From Kriegella aquimaris (GTDB lineage: Bacteria > Bacteroidota > Bacteroidia > Flavobacteriales > Flavobacteriaceae), in contig NZ_FNGV01000001.1 in NCBI RefSeq assembly GCF_900103215.1, positions 1,135,545 to 1,199,544 of the forward strand: 64,000 bases of DNA. Direction: 5' to 3'. Within the stretch, counting starts at the first letter, position 1. Every line of letters starts with the position of its first letter. The translations under genes and the position numbers were made by a program. Positions 35,674 to 45,439 of the stretch are shown here, piece after piece. The notes beneath the pieces were generated by a model. That model was given only the letters and a program-made list of their open reading frames with translations. It did not search any database and was not told where the DNA came from.

Positions 35674-37203
35674 ATGAAGTTAAGAATCACCCTTATCCAA
35701 TATGCTTTTCTTATTCTTTCGATCTCATTGATCTCAAGCTGCAATTCCAAAAAAATAGAGAAGGATAATCCGAAACCAAATATCATTATTTATCTGACCG
35801 ATGATTTGGGGTATGGAGATTTAGGTTGCTATGGTAGCCCAATAATAAAAACCCCGGGCATAGATAAATTTGCCTCAGAAGGTGTTTTGCTTACTGATTG
35901 TCATTCTGCTGGAACTGTATGCTCACCTTCCAGAGCCGGTCTTTTAACAGGAAGAAATCCGTATCGCAGTGGTTTCTATTATATTCAAGGTGCCTTTGGT
36001 TCGTATTTACTAGATGACGAAGTAACCCTTGCCGAACTTTTAAAAAAGCAAGGCTATGAAACCGCATTTATGGGCAAATGGCATTTATCTAGGCTTGAAA
36101 AGTCAGAAAAATACGATGAACCAGGCCCAGGCGACCAAGGTTTCGATTATTGGTTTGCCTCTACTCACAATGCCTTTTCCGGACCTAAGAATTATGGAAA
36201 ATTTTTGAGGAATGGTGAAGCGGTTGGAGAAGTGGATGGGTGGTATGTCGATGTACTTACCGAGGAAGCCACGAACTGGCTAACCAAGATCCGCGATAAA
36301 TCAAAACCTTTTTTACTTATCGTCTCTACCCATGAGCCGCATACACCAATTGCACCTCCAGAAGAATACAGTAGCTTGTATGACAATGCGGTGGTAGATA
36401 GTTTAGAGCAAACAATTAAATATGGCGGGGTAGACCGAACGTTATATGATATCAGCCAAAACAAAAAAGAATATTATGGTACCGTTTCACAATTGGACAA
36501 TGCATTTGCCAATCTAATGAAAACGGTTGAAGACGAAAATTCATATGACAATACCATGGTAATTTTCACAAGTGACAACGGTCCGGAACATCCTGTTAAT
36601 CTTGAAGAATCTCAAGGAACCTGGGACGAGCCTATTCGCGATTACTGCTTTGGTAGCCCAGGTATATATAGAGGTATGAAACGGTACCCGTATGAAGGAG
36701 GCCATCGCGTACCGGGCATTGTTCGCTACCCGGCTAAAATACCCGCCGGAACAGTAAGTGATGCATTAATCGTTGCTACCGATTTTCTGCCTACCGTGGC
36801 CCATCTTGCTCAAGCAGAAATACCTAAGGACAGAACTTTGGATGGAAAAGATGCCTTTTCTGCATTCCTAGGTGAAAAAACAGAAAGAGAAAAGCCCTAT
36901 TTATGGATTTTCCCTACACATGAGGACACCTATTTTAGAATGCCACATATGGCCATGCGTTATGATGATTACACCCTTCTAGGATGGTTTCCTGAGAAAT
37001 CGAAAGAGGGTACGCTTATTGAATGGATGAAGTCTTCCATTCCTGTAAAATTTGCCCTTTACAACCTAGCTACCGACCCTGGTCAACAAAAAGACCTAGC
37101 CGAATCTGAACCGGAAACGGTGGAAAGCCTTAAACCAATGATGATTGAGCTGTGGAAAGAAATTAGGGACGAAGGTCCCGATTGGCAAGCAAAAAATCGG
37201 TAA
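35674..37203 (+). CDS. S1-family sulfatase, lipoprotein (sulfatase B)
   Basis: A 509-residue arylsulfatase-type enzyme. The N-terminus is a lipoprotein signal (LILSISLISSCNSKK, lipid Cys23). Metal Asp pair in YLTDDLGYGDLG; formylglycine motif Cys83-Ser-Pro-Ser-Arg87 followed by AGLLTG; GKWHLSR with active-site Lys/His; second metal site VIFTSDNGPEHP. It lies 9 bp after the symporter gene and is probably in the same transcript as GH95, AKR and symporter. It would desulfate the glycan or oligosaccharide before exo-cleavage. Confidence 0.93.
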   Translation: MKLRITLIQYAFLILSISLISSCNSKKIEKDNPKPNIIIYLTDDLGYGDLGCYGSPIIKTPGIDKFASEGVLLTDCHSAGTVCSPSRAGLLTGRNPYRSGFYYIQGAFGSYLLDDEVTLAELLKKQGYETAFMGKWHLSRLEKSEKYDEPGPGDQGFDYWFASTHNAFSGPKNYGKFLRNGEAVGEVDGWYVDVLTEEATNWLTKIRDKSKPFLLIVSTHEPHTPIAPPEEYSSLYDNAVVDSLEQTIKYGGVDRTLYDISQNKKEYYGTVSQLDNAFANLMKTVEDENSYDNTMVIFTSDNGPEHPVNLEESQGTWDEPIRDYCFGSPGIYRGMKRYPYEGGHRVPGIVRYPAKIPAGTVSDALIVATDFLPTVAHLAQAEIPKDRTLDGKDAFSAFLGEKTEREKPYLWIFPTHEDTYFRMPHMAMRYDDYTLLGWFPEKSKEGTLIEWMKSSIPVKFALYNLATDPGQQKDLAESEPETVESLKPMMIELWKEIRDEGPDWQAKNR

Positions 37204-37550
37204 TAGCAGAGGGCTCCCGTAAGGGGTCAAATCGTAAATAAAACTAATATAACCATTCGGACGTTTATCTAAGCCATTTGCGTTAACCAATACTTCGCAA
37301 TTCATATAAACGCTCTCGAACGAAATGACAATTTTTGAACTCGTATTAGCCTTGTTTTAACTAAATCTCTTTCAATTCTACCCGATTCCACCTCAATATT
37401 TCGTTCTATTTCCTCCTGGGGGTATTGGTTATAAATTATGGTACTATTGAATAAAAATCCAGGATTGTATTTCCCTTTAAAGTAAGAATACTTCGGTATT
37501 ACATGTTATTCAATATTACCACAAGTAATTTCTCAAATCTAGTCTAAATT
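37204..37550. other. Convergent intergenic region
   Basis: About 350 bp between two convergent sulfatase genes. No coding sequence or convincing hairpin with a T-run was found. Confidence 0.5.
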
Positions 37551-39146
37551 TTACCCGTTTATTGATGACAAAATGTTACTCCTTGTCCTGAACCAACCAT
37601 TGTTCAGGTCGCCGCCACATTCTTTCAATAATATTTTCTTTAGCTTTTCAGCTATCTCTTGATTACTTGAAATAATATTGTTTTCTTCTTTATAATCATC
37701 CGGTAAATAGTACAATTGATAAATATCATCTTTAGCAAAGTATCGTAATTTCCATCCGTCATGCGTGGTGATTCCAGGTCCGACGAACGAAGAATATACT
37801 ACATATTCACGTCCTTTGTTGACATCTTCCCCTATCAGTTCTGGCAAATAAGAGATCCCATCTTTATTTTCAGGCACTTTAAAACCTACCAAATCTGCCA
37901 TTGTAGCCATAAAATCATAGTTAGAAGCTAGGGCGTTTGAAGTTGTCCCTGGTTTTATTTTCCCTGGCCAACGCGCTATTAAAGGTACACGTACCCCACC
38001 CTCCCAATTGCTTCTTTTAATTCCGGCCATCCCATCATTACCGTCAAAAACATCACCGGCCAACTCACTATAATACTTGGTTTCCACATCATCAAAAAAC
38101 TCACCTGTTTTCATATTTCTAACAGGTTTAAGTATTCTACCTTCTTGGGAGTAATAAATTTCATGACCATTATCGGATGTAAATAATACCATGGTGTTAT
38201 CATCTATACCCAAATCTTTTAATTCTTTCATGATGACTCCAACGTGATCATCCAACATTTTTACCATCGAAGCATACTCCTTTTCAATTTGGGTCAACCG
38301 ATCATCATTTTTGAACTCTTCATGAACCTCGGGAATAGCCACAGGGCCATGTGGCAACTGTGTGGGATGGTACAGGAAAAAAGGGGCTTCTTTGTTCTTT
38401 CTTATAAAATCTACTATCTTTTCAAGAAAAATATTTTGGGAATAAACGGCCTTTCCTTCCATATTCCATCGCTCGTCATAGGCACTCTGAGTTTCTTTCT
38501 CAACACTTTTGCCACAGTTCGCCAACGTATTGCCCTCTATGTTAACTAAATTCCCATTTTCGAAAAGAAAAGGCGGATAAAATCCATGGCACCTTACATG
38601 ATCAAGGTACCCATAGTAATAATCCCAACCATGTCGCTCCATTTGTTTATTGGTCGCCGAGAATCCCCATTCCAGCTTACCTATTTCCCCCGTGACATAC
38701 CCGGCATCTTTAAAAACTTCAGGCAAAAAAACCTCACTTTCGGGAACCTCGTCCAACTGTTCATTGATTTTCGTTTCTATTTCTTGCTGATTTAGCTTTC
38801 CTCTAGAAATATTTATAAACGCCCCACCAGATGTAATTTGCCATTTATCCCCATGTGCATCATGATATCCAGTCAACAAGCTTGCCCTTGCCGGTGCACA
38901 AAACATAGATCCATAGGCATTTTCAAAGCGAATACCTTCATGTGCCAATTTATCTATATTCGGAGTTTTAATAATTCGCTGTCCTTCTTCCGAAAGCAAT
39001 CCCCTTCCCAAATCATCAGCATAAATAAGAATAACGTTAGGGGTGTCCCTTACACTCTTTTCTTCCTTTTTGACATCTGAGCAACAGATGAACATAAAGA
39101 TTATGCAAACCTGAACTATACTATATCCTAAGCGTTTACCTCCCAT
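37551..39146 (-). CDS. S1-family sulfatase, lipoprotein (sulfatase C)
   Basis: A 531-residue sulfatase with a lipoprotein-like signal (VQVCIIFMFICCSDVKK, Cys21/22). Metal Asp pair in IYADDLGRGLL; formylglycine motif Cys83-Ala-Pro-Ala-Arg87 followed by ASLLTG, an alanine at the fourth position rather than the usual serine; GKLEWGFS in place of the common GKWHLG; second metal site VLFTSDNGHEIYY. It is transcribed alone on the minus strand, divergent from the sulfatase D operon across 490 bp. The GKLEWG variant suggests a substrate pocket different from the other sulfatases. Confidence 0.92.
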   Translation of the reverse strand: MGGKRLGYSIVQVCIIFMFICCSDVKKEEKSVRDTPNVILIYADDLGRGLLSEEGQRIIKTPNIDKLAHEGIRFENAYGSMFCAPARASLLTGYHDAHGDKWQITSGGAFINISRGKLNQQEIETKINEQLDEVPESEVFLPEVFKDAGYVTGEIGKLEWGFSATNKQMERHGWDYYYGYLDHVRCHGFYPPFLFENGNLVNIEGNTLANCGKSVEKETQSAYDERWNMEGKAVYSQNIFLEKIVDFIRKNKEAPFFLYHPTQLPHGPVAIPEVHEEFKNDDRLTQIEKEYASMVKMLDDHVGVIMKELKDLGIDDNTMVLFTSDNGHEIYYSQEGRILKPVRNMKTGEFFDDVETKYYSELAGDVFDGNDGMAGIKRSNWEGGVRVPLIARWPGKIKPGTTSNALASNYDFMATMADLVGFKVPENKDGISYLPELIGEDVNKGREYVVYSSFVGPGITTHDGWKLRYFAKDDIYQLYYLPDDYKEENNIISSNQEIAEKLKKILLKECGGDLNNGWFRTRSNILSSING

Positions 39147-39635
39147 ATTTCAATTAAAGTTTTGGGTAGCATAACGATATTTCAAAAATTTAGGATGTCA
39201 TAATTTTAAATGAGCACCTCTAATTTTATAAAAAATTCATTTTAACGGCATTTTAATGCCATATTAATATTATCGTTGAAATACTAACCAATTATGAATT
39301 TATAAATATATAACAATATGGTCAAAGTTTTAAATTTTAAATTTATGTTCACCAAATAAAATAGTATATATAATTGATTTTAAATGTTTTACAAATATTT
39401 AATCTCAAATTTGGTATAATTACAGGGGAATGTATCGAACAAACATTTGCCATATACATCTATTAAAGCTACTTTTAAACTATATTTTAAAAAGTATGTT
39501 TACCTCTAGTTTTCGATGTATGTAGAAATATTGCCACAGTCTTATTAAAAAATAATAGATAAATCTGCAATCATGTATAGGGCGACTTATTGAAGACTAA
39601 GAATTAAAAAGCATTCTAAAACACAAATTCAAAAG
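39147..39635. promoter_or_regulatory. Divergent promoter region between sulfatase C and sulfatase D operons
   Basis: 489 bp, strongly AT-rich, without coding sequence. It must contain promoters for both directions. A small palindrome, GGCATTTTAATGCC (39247-39260), is the only symmetrical element noticed. Its role is unknown. Confidence 0.5.
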
Positions 39636-41186
39636 ATGAAAAAATCTAAAAATTTGGTCCGCTTTGCCGTAGTGCTTCTTTGTTTCATTTTCTTTTCGTG
39701 CAAGAACGAAGAAAAAAACCAAAAAGACTTGGCGCTACCAAACATCCTGTTCATACCAGTAGATGACCTGCGCCCTGAACTCGGGTGCTACGGTAACAAT
39801 TTCATTAAAACCCCAAATATTGATCGCCTTGCAGAGGAAGGCGTTGTTTTTGCAAGGACCTATTGTCAACAGGCGGTCTGCAACCCTTCAAGAGCCAGTT
39901 TACTTACAGGGCTACGCCCAGATTCGATTCAGGTATGGGATTTGTCCACAAGACTACGCGACAACGTACCCGACGTTGTTACCTTGCCCCAATACTTCAA
40001 ACAAAACGGTTACATTACAATAGGTTTAGGTAAAACGTTCCACAATGATATTCAAGACTCCCTTTCTTGGACGGAAAGAACGCATTTGGAAGGTTTTCCG
40101 TTTGATCCCGACGCTGTTTATGCTTCGAAATTAAATTTGGATATACAGGAATCAAAAAAGAAAAAATTGATAGCTCAAGGAAAAATTAGATTAGACCCCC
40201 TCGGGCAGTGGTATCTCAAAGCAAACTCGACCGAAAATGCGGATGTTCCCGACGACGCTTACTATGATGGAGCACAGACAACCTATGCTATAGAAAGGCT
40301 GGAAGCTCTTGCCGTTGAAGAAAAACCATTTTTTCTTTCCGTTGGATACTATAAACCACATCTTCCGTTCAATGCCCCAAAAAAATACTGGGACCTATAC
40401 CAGAGAGACTCCATACCCTTGGCTAAAAATCAATTTATACCAAAAGGAAGTCCTAATTATACAGTTCATGGCGACCAAGAACTCAGGTACTACGACGAGA
40501 ACCATGATTTACCTCGACCCGTTGAAGGTAAATGGGACGAAGACCGTCAACGGGAAGTAAAACACGGTTACTATGCCAGTGTTTCGTATACCGATGCGCA
40601 GATAGGCCGCTTGATGGATAAATTGGAAGAATTAAATCTTTTAAAAAATACGATTGTTGTACTGTGGGGAGATCACGGCTGGAAATTAGGGGAACACAAT
40701 GGATGGGGCAAAATGTCAAACTATGATATTGACGCCCACGTTCCAATGATAGTGGCAGGCACAGGTGTAAAAGCCAAAGGAACCAAAACTAATGGTTTGA
40801 CAGAACTTGTTGATATTTATCCAACACTTTGCGAAATGGCCGGTCTGCCCGTACCATCGCACTTACAGGGCCAAAGTTTTGTCCCTTTACTGGATGAACC
40901 AAACAAAGAATGGAAAACGGCCGCCTACAGTCAGTTTCTTCTCGGAAGATTTGGCCCCGCCGATACCCGAAAGGAAGAACGCATGGGCTACTCAATTAAA
41001 ACGGACCGATACAGGTATATAGAATGGTACAAATGGGATAAAAAAGAAAAAAAGAAAGGTGATTTTTTGATAAACGAACTTTTCGACCATGACAAAGACC
41101 CACAAGAAAACTACAACATAGCGCTTGAATCGGAGAACTCACAAATAGTCAAACAACTTTCCGATCAACTCAGCAGGGAATTTTGA
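39636..41186 (+). CDS. S1-family sulfatase, iduronate-2-sulfatase-like lipoprotein (sulfatase D)
   Basis: A 516-residue lipoprotein sulfatase (lipid Cys22 in FIFFSCKNEE). The sequence follows the iduronate-2-sulfatase-like group: FIPVDDLRPELGCYGN, formylglycine motif Cys82-Asn-Pro-Ser-Arg86 with ASLLTG, LGKTFHND, GYYKPHLPFNAPKKYWDLY and LWGDHGWKLGEHNGWGK. In marine Bacteroidota this group (often classed S1_7) acts on several sulfated sugars, so iduronate need not be the substrate. First gene of a three-gene operon with another sulfatase and a GH78 rhamnosidase. Confidence 0.93.
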   Translation: MKKSKNLVRFAVVLLCFIFFSCKNEEKNQKDLALPNILFIPVDDLRPELGCYGNNFIKTPNIDRLAEEGVVFARTYCQQAVCNPSRASLLTGLRPDSIQVWDLSTRLRDNVPDVVTLPQYFKQNGYITIGLGKTFHNDIQDSLSWTERTHLEGFPFDPDAVYASKLNLDIQESKKKKLIAQGKIRLDPLGQWYLKANSTENADVPDDAYYDGAQTTYAIERLEALAVEEKPFFLSVGYYKPHLPFNAPKKYWDLYQRDSIPLAKNQFIPKGSPNYTVHGDQELRYYDENHDLPRPVEGKWDEDRQREVKHGYYASVSYTDAQIGRLMDKLEELNLLKNTIVVLWGDHGWKLGEHNGWGKMSNYDIDAHVPMIVAGTGVKAKGTKTNGLTELVDIYPTLCEMAGLPVPSHLQGQSFVPLLDEPNKEWKTAAYSQFLLGRFGPADTRKEERMGYSIKTDRYRYIEWYKWDKKEKKKGDFLINELFDHDKDPQENYNIALESENSQIVKQLSDQLSREF

Positions 41187-41309
41187 GTCCCAAAAAGTTA
41201 TGCTCAAAAAAATAGTTGATTAATTTTCAAAATGTTATTATTATCACCTAGGGTATCCGACGTTGAGATTCATCTAAAAACAACATTAACTAGTACCAAA
41301 ATGTCCACC

Positions 41310-42764
41310 ATGAAAGTCTCCCTATTTTTCAAAAAAAGAGCGCTGCTGATATTCCTTTCCTTATTTTGCCTCGGCCTTAAAGCTCAAGGGAATAAAAAAC
41401 CTAACATTGTCTTTATTCTTGTTGATGATTTGGGTTGGATGGATATCTCTGTCAACGGGAGCACTTTTTATGAGACACCCAACATTGACCAATTGGCCGA
41501 AGAAGGCATTCGTTTTACACAGGCCTATGCAGCATCACCCATTTGCTCCCCCACAAGGGCGTCTATTCTAACAGGTAAGAATCCCGCACGCATTAATCTT
41601 ACCCAATGGATTGGAGGCCCCGGCAATCCCGATTATTTAAGGAACCTTCCTCTTGAAGAAGTTTTATTTCCCGAACTGCTGCAAGATGCCGGTTACAAAA
41701 CGGCTTTTATGGGTAAATGGCATCTCAATAATGTGGCAGGTGAAGAAACCTTCTGGCCAGACAAACAGGGATTTGACGTAAATGTGGCGGGGCATTTTAG
41801 AGGCGGTCTATATATTAAAAACAAATACTTTTCACCCTGGAACATTCCGAATTTAGAGAATGGCCCCGAAGGTGAATATATGACCGATCGCTTGGCCAAC
41901 GAAGCCGTTAAATTTATTGATAAAAACGCCAGCGCCCCGTTTCTCCTTTATTTCTCCCTGTATTCGGTTCATGCTCCGTTTGACGCCCCTACAAATAGAA
42001 TAGCAAAATACGAAAAGAAAAAAGAGGTCTTGGCGTTGACCGACGAAGACCGATTTGCCGAAGAAACTAACGCTGAAAAGCCATTTACCTATAGAAAAAA
42101 ACAAGACCACCCTACGTATGCCGCCATGGTGGAATCGATGGATATGGCTGTCGGAAAAATACTAGGTGAACTTAACGACAAAGGCATAGCCGATAACACG
42201 GTAGTTATCTTTTTTTCTGACAACGGCGGCCTGTCCACCTCCGAAGGAATACCGACCGCGAATTCACCGTTACGAGCAGGCAAAGGTTGGTTATACGAAG
42301 GAGGCATACGAGAGCCAGCCATCATTAAATGGCCGGGAACCATAAAACCGGGTATGGTATCTGACGCTACAATTACAAGTATGGACTTTTACCCGACCAT
42401 TCTTGAGATGACCGGACAACCATTACGACCAGATCTACACATAGATGGCAGAAGCTTGGTTCCCCTTCTTAAGGGCGAGACAAACAAATTACATGAAGTC
42501 ACCTACTATCATTACCCCCACCACTCTAACCAAAAAGGGAGCCCTAGCAGCGCAATTAGGGATGGGGATTACAAATTAATCGTCTTTCTAAACGAAAATC
42601 GGTTTGAACTTTACAATCTAAAAAACGACATTGGCGAAAGGCATAATTTGGCCCCTAAACTGCCTGAGCTTACCAACCATTTGTATAAGAAACTGTATGA
42701 GTGGTGGGAAGAAGTAGATGCCAAATTCCCAAAAGAATTCATTAAAAAAGCTCCTCAGAGCTAA
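41310..42764 (+). CDS. S1-family sulfatase, secreted (sulfatase E)
   Basis: A 484-residue sulfatase when started at the ATG at 41310 (MKVSLFFKKRALLIFLSLFC), which gives a normal signal peptide ending LGLKAQG. The frame is open to an ATG at 41232 but the extra 26 residues are not signal-like; ATG at 41301 is also possible. Metal Asp pair in FILVDDLGWMDIS; formylglycine motif Cys79-Ser-Pro-Thr-Arg83 with ASILTGKNPAR; GKWHLNN; second metal site VIFFSDNGGLSTSEG. The PTRASILTGKxPAR pattern is that of a large algal-polysaccharide sulfatase group. It lies between sulfatase D and GH78 in one operon. Confidence 0.92.
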   Translation: MKVSLFFKKRALLIFLSLFCLGLKAQGNKKPNIVFILVDDLGWMDISVNGSTFYETPNIDQLAEEGIRFTQAYAASPICSPTRASILTGKNPARINLTQWIGGPGNPDYLRNLPLEEVLFPELLQDAGYKTAFMGKWHLNNVAGEETFWPDKQGFDVNVAGHFRGGLYIKNKYFSPWNIPNLENGPEGEYMTDRLANEAVKFIDKNASAPFLLYFSLYSVHAPFDAPTNRIAKYEKKKEVLALTDEDRFAEETNAEKPFTYRKKQDHPTYAAMVESMDMAVGKILGELNDKGIADNTVVIFFSDNGGLSTSEGIPTANSPLRAGKGWLYEGGIREPAIIKWPGTIKPGMVSDATITSMDFYPTILEMTGQPLRPDLHIDGRSLVPLLKGETNKLHEVTYYHYPHHSNQKGSPSSAIRDGDYKLIVFLNENRFELYNLKNDIGERHNLAPKLPELTNHLYKKLYEWWEEVDAKFPKEFIKKAPQS

Positions 42765-42785
42765 AACTACATTCGAGAATATCAA

Positions 42786-45341
42786 ATGAACAGCATAAGT
42801 AAAACCAAAATGATAAAACAATTTTTCAACAATAACCGCTTATTGATTGTTGCAAGTCTCATAGTTTGTCTTTTGACCTACTTTGGTTCTCATACCGCCA
42901 ATAAAAAATCTACGGGTACCAAAAACAACGATTTGGCACTGCTCGGGCCAATAAACGAAAACGCTGTTCAAGATGAATCGAACACAGAATTTTCTGTCTT
43001 GCCCCCTACCGACCTTGATGGTGTTAGTTGGATTACCTACGAACGTGAGCTTCCTGAAAAGGACTCTTTGTTCTATTTGGAAAATCCTGCGCCTATATTC
43101 AGGAGAGAATTTGAAGCCAAAGAGGCCATCGCCGAAGCTAAGTTGTATATAACATCCGCCGGATATTACAAAGGAACAATTAACGGCGAAGCTATAGGAA
43201 AAAATGTTTTGGACCCCGCTTGGACGGACTATAGCAAAAGAACCTACTATACCGAATACGACATCACCCAACAATTAAAAAAAGGAACCAATTGCCTTGG
43301 CGTAAGTTTAGGAAATGGTTTCTACAATCCGCTGCCTCTTAGAAAATGGGGCAGACGAAACCTGAGAAAAGATCTTACCGTTGGCAAACCGACCTTTATA
43401 GCTAAACTGGTACTGCAGTATAAGAACGGTAAAATCGATACGATTGGCACAGACGATACGTGGAAATATAGCTATGGCCCTATTTTAAAGAACAGTGTTT
43501 ATCTAGGTACCGTTTACGATGCAAACCAAAAAATAGAAAATTGGAATCAGCCCGGTTTTACAGATACCTCATGGTCAAGTGCAATTATAGGTAAAGGTCC
43601 CGGTGGTAAATTGCAAAAAGCATTCTTCCCTCCTGTTCAAATTACCAAAACTATAACTCCGGTCGCCATTTCCAGCCCCAAGAAAGGAGTTTATGTTGTT
43701 GACATGGGCGTGAATTTCACGGGCACCTATAAAATCAAACTAAGCGGCCAAGAAGGCGACACCATAAACTTCAGGTTTGGGGAACGTATTTACGATGATG
43801 GAATGGTAAACCCGATGACTACCGTAATAGGTCAAATTAAGAAAAAAGGAGTTGGTGGCCCTGGTGCACCGGAAATCGCATGGCAGACCGACAGTTATAT
43901 CGTAGGCAAGGAATCACCGGCGTGGTTTGAGCCAGAATTCACGTATCACGTTTACCGATATATGGAAATCACAGGTTTAGCAAAAGCACCTATTATTTCA
44001 GATATACAAGGTTTATTGATGCATACCAATGTTACCGATGCTGGCGATTTCAATAGTTCGTCCGAGCTGTTAAATAACATCCAAGAAATTACCGAGAGAG
44101 CATTTTTGACCAACTTAATCAGCGTGCAATCCGATTGTGCAGCACGAGAAAAATTCGGATATGGTGGTGATTTAAATGTAACCAGTGAAGCCTACATCAA
44201 TAATTACGACATGCAAGATTTTTATCGCAAAACAGTCTACGACTGGGTCGATGCCATGAAGGATTCCACTTTTGTGGACACCGCCCCCTTTGCGGGCGTT
44301 GCATATTGCGGCATTAGTTGGGAGTCGGCCTATCTTACCACGCAGTACTATCTGTTCTTGTATTATAATGATACAGATCTCATAAAAGAACTTTATGCAG
44401 AGAATAAAAAATGGATGAACAAGGTTGCCAGAATCCATCCTGAGGGAATCGTAGATAACGGACTTAGTGATCACGAATCCTTAGAACCGGTGCCGGTACA
44501 ATTAACGGGTACGGCACATTACCTGCAATGTGCGGAAATAATGAAAACATTTGCCAAGGTAATGGGTGATAAAAAAAATGAATCGAAGTATGATCAGCTT
44601 GCTGACCATTTAAGAGACCTCCTTAAAAATAAATTTTGGGACAAACCGGTAATTGAGAAAATAAACCGTCAAACCTTATTTTCCACATTGCTTTACCATA
44701 ACGTGGTACCCAAAGATGAACTTGAAGCCGCCAGAGATTCTTTACAAAAAGCAATTGACAATGGCCCTTCGGGACATTTCAACACGGGTATTTTTGGAAC
44801 CAAATACGCTCTTGAAGCAGTTTCTACAACTATTTCACCAGAGGTAGTTTTTGATATCGTCAATAGCAAAGCCTATCCAGGTTGGGGCTTTATGATTGAC
44901 AATGGCGCAACAACCCTTTGGGAAACTTGGAAAGAAAGTGATAATATTTTCTCGAACAATCACCCTATGTTTGGTTCGGTTTCCGAATGGTTTTACCGAT
45001 GGTTGGGCGGTATTCGCCCCGACCCAGAGCACCCGGGCTTTAAAAGATTTATTCTTGCACCGGCAACGCCAGAAGGACTTGAATTTGTGAATACAAAATA
45101 TGATTCTCCTTTCGGCACTATAATTTCCCATTGGAAAAAAGAGTCATCGGGCACCTACCGCTACGAAATGACCATCCCACAGAACAGTAGCGCCCAAGTA
45201 GGTCTAAAAATTGATGTATCGAAAAAAATAAGTATCTCTAAAAATGGCGAAAAGCTTAATGGGAATGCCGTTAAAAATCTAGAAACAGGGAAATTTGAGC
45301 TCCAAGAAGGTTCATATGTTATTCTAGTCTCGACAAAATAG
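42786..45341 (+). CDS. GH78 alpha-L-rhamnosidase
   Basis: An 851-residue enzyme releasing terminal alpha-L-rhamnose by inversion. It has an N-terminal hydrophobic segment (LLIVASLIVCLLTYFGSH) as signal or anchor. An N-terminal beta-sandwich carries AKLYITSAGYYKGTINGEAI and LDPAWTDYSKRTYYTEYDIT. The (alpha/alpha)6 catalytic domain has the likely general acid Glu455 in QSDCAAREKFGYGGD and the likely base Glu713 in GATTLWETWKES. A C-terminal beta-domain follows. The first motif reads DCAAREKFGYGGD rather than the commoner DCPTREERLGWTGD but keeps Asp, Arg, Glu and final Asp. Last gene of the operon with sulfatases D and E, pointing to a rhamnose- and sulfate-containing glycan such as a green-algal or diatom polymer. 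Confidence 0.92.
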   Translation: MNSISKTKMIKQFFNNNRLLIVASLIVCLLTYFGSHTANKKSTGTKNNDLALLGPINENAVQDESNTEFSVLPPTDLDGVSWITYERELPEKDSLFYLENPAPIFRREFEAKEAIAEAKLYITSAGYYKGTINGEAIGKNVLDPAWTDYSKRTYYTEYDITQQLKKGTNCLGVSLGNGFYNPLPLRKWGRRNLRKDLTVGKPTFIAKLVLQYKNGKIDTIGTDDTWKYSYGPILKNSVYLGTVYDANQKIENWNQPGFTDTSWSSAIIGKGPGGKLQKAFFPPVQITKTITPVAISSPKKGVYVVDMGVNFTGTYKIKLSGQEGDTINFRFGERIYDDGMVNPMTTVIGQIKKKGVGGPGAPEIAWQTDSYIVGKESPAWFEPEFTYHVYRYMEITGLAKAPIISDIQGLLMHTNVTDAGDFNSSSELLNNIQEITERAFLTNLISVQSDCAAREKFGYGGDLNVTSEAYINNYDMQDFYRKTVYDWVDAMKDSTFVDTAPFAGVAYCGISWESAYLTTQYYLFLYYNDTDLIKELYAENKKWMNKVARIHPEGIVDNGLSDHESLEPVPVQLTGTAHYLQCAEIMKTFAKVMGDKKNESKYDQLADHLRDLLKNKFWDKPVIEKINRQTLFSTLLYHNVVPKDELEAARDSLQKAIDNGPSGHFNTGIFGTKYALEAVSTTISPEVVFDIVNSKAYPGWGFMIDNGATTLWETWKESDNIFSNNHPMFGSVSEWFYRWLGGIRPDPEHPGFKRFILAPATPEGLEFVNTKYDSPFGTIISHWKKESSGTYRYEMTIPQNSSAQVGLKIDVSKKISISKNGEKLNGNAVKNLETGKFELQEGSYVILVSTK

Positions 45342-45439
45342 GAATATGCACTTTAGAGCTATGAACCAATAGCTTAACATTAGTAAATCTGCATTTATAA
45401 ATATCTGGGCTAAACGAATTTTCCTATTCTTTCCTAGGG

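Noticed and set aside
35433..35768. 111-codon plus-strand frame between symporter and sulfatase B
   Set aside because: Lies in another frame over the end of the symporter and the start of the sulfatase, both well supported.
42840..43274. 144-codon minus-strand frame
   Set aside because: Antisense to the N-terminal part of GH78; no independent support.
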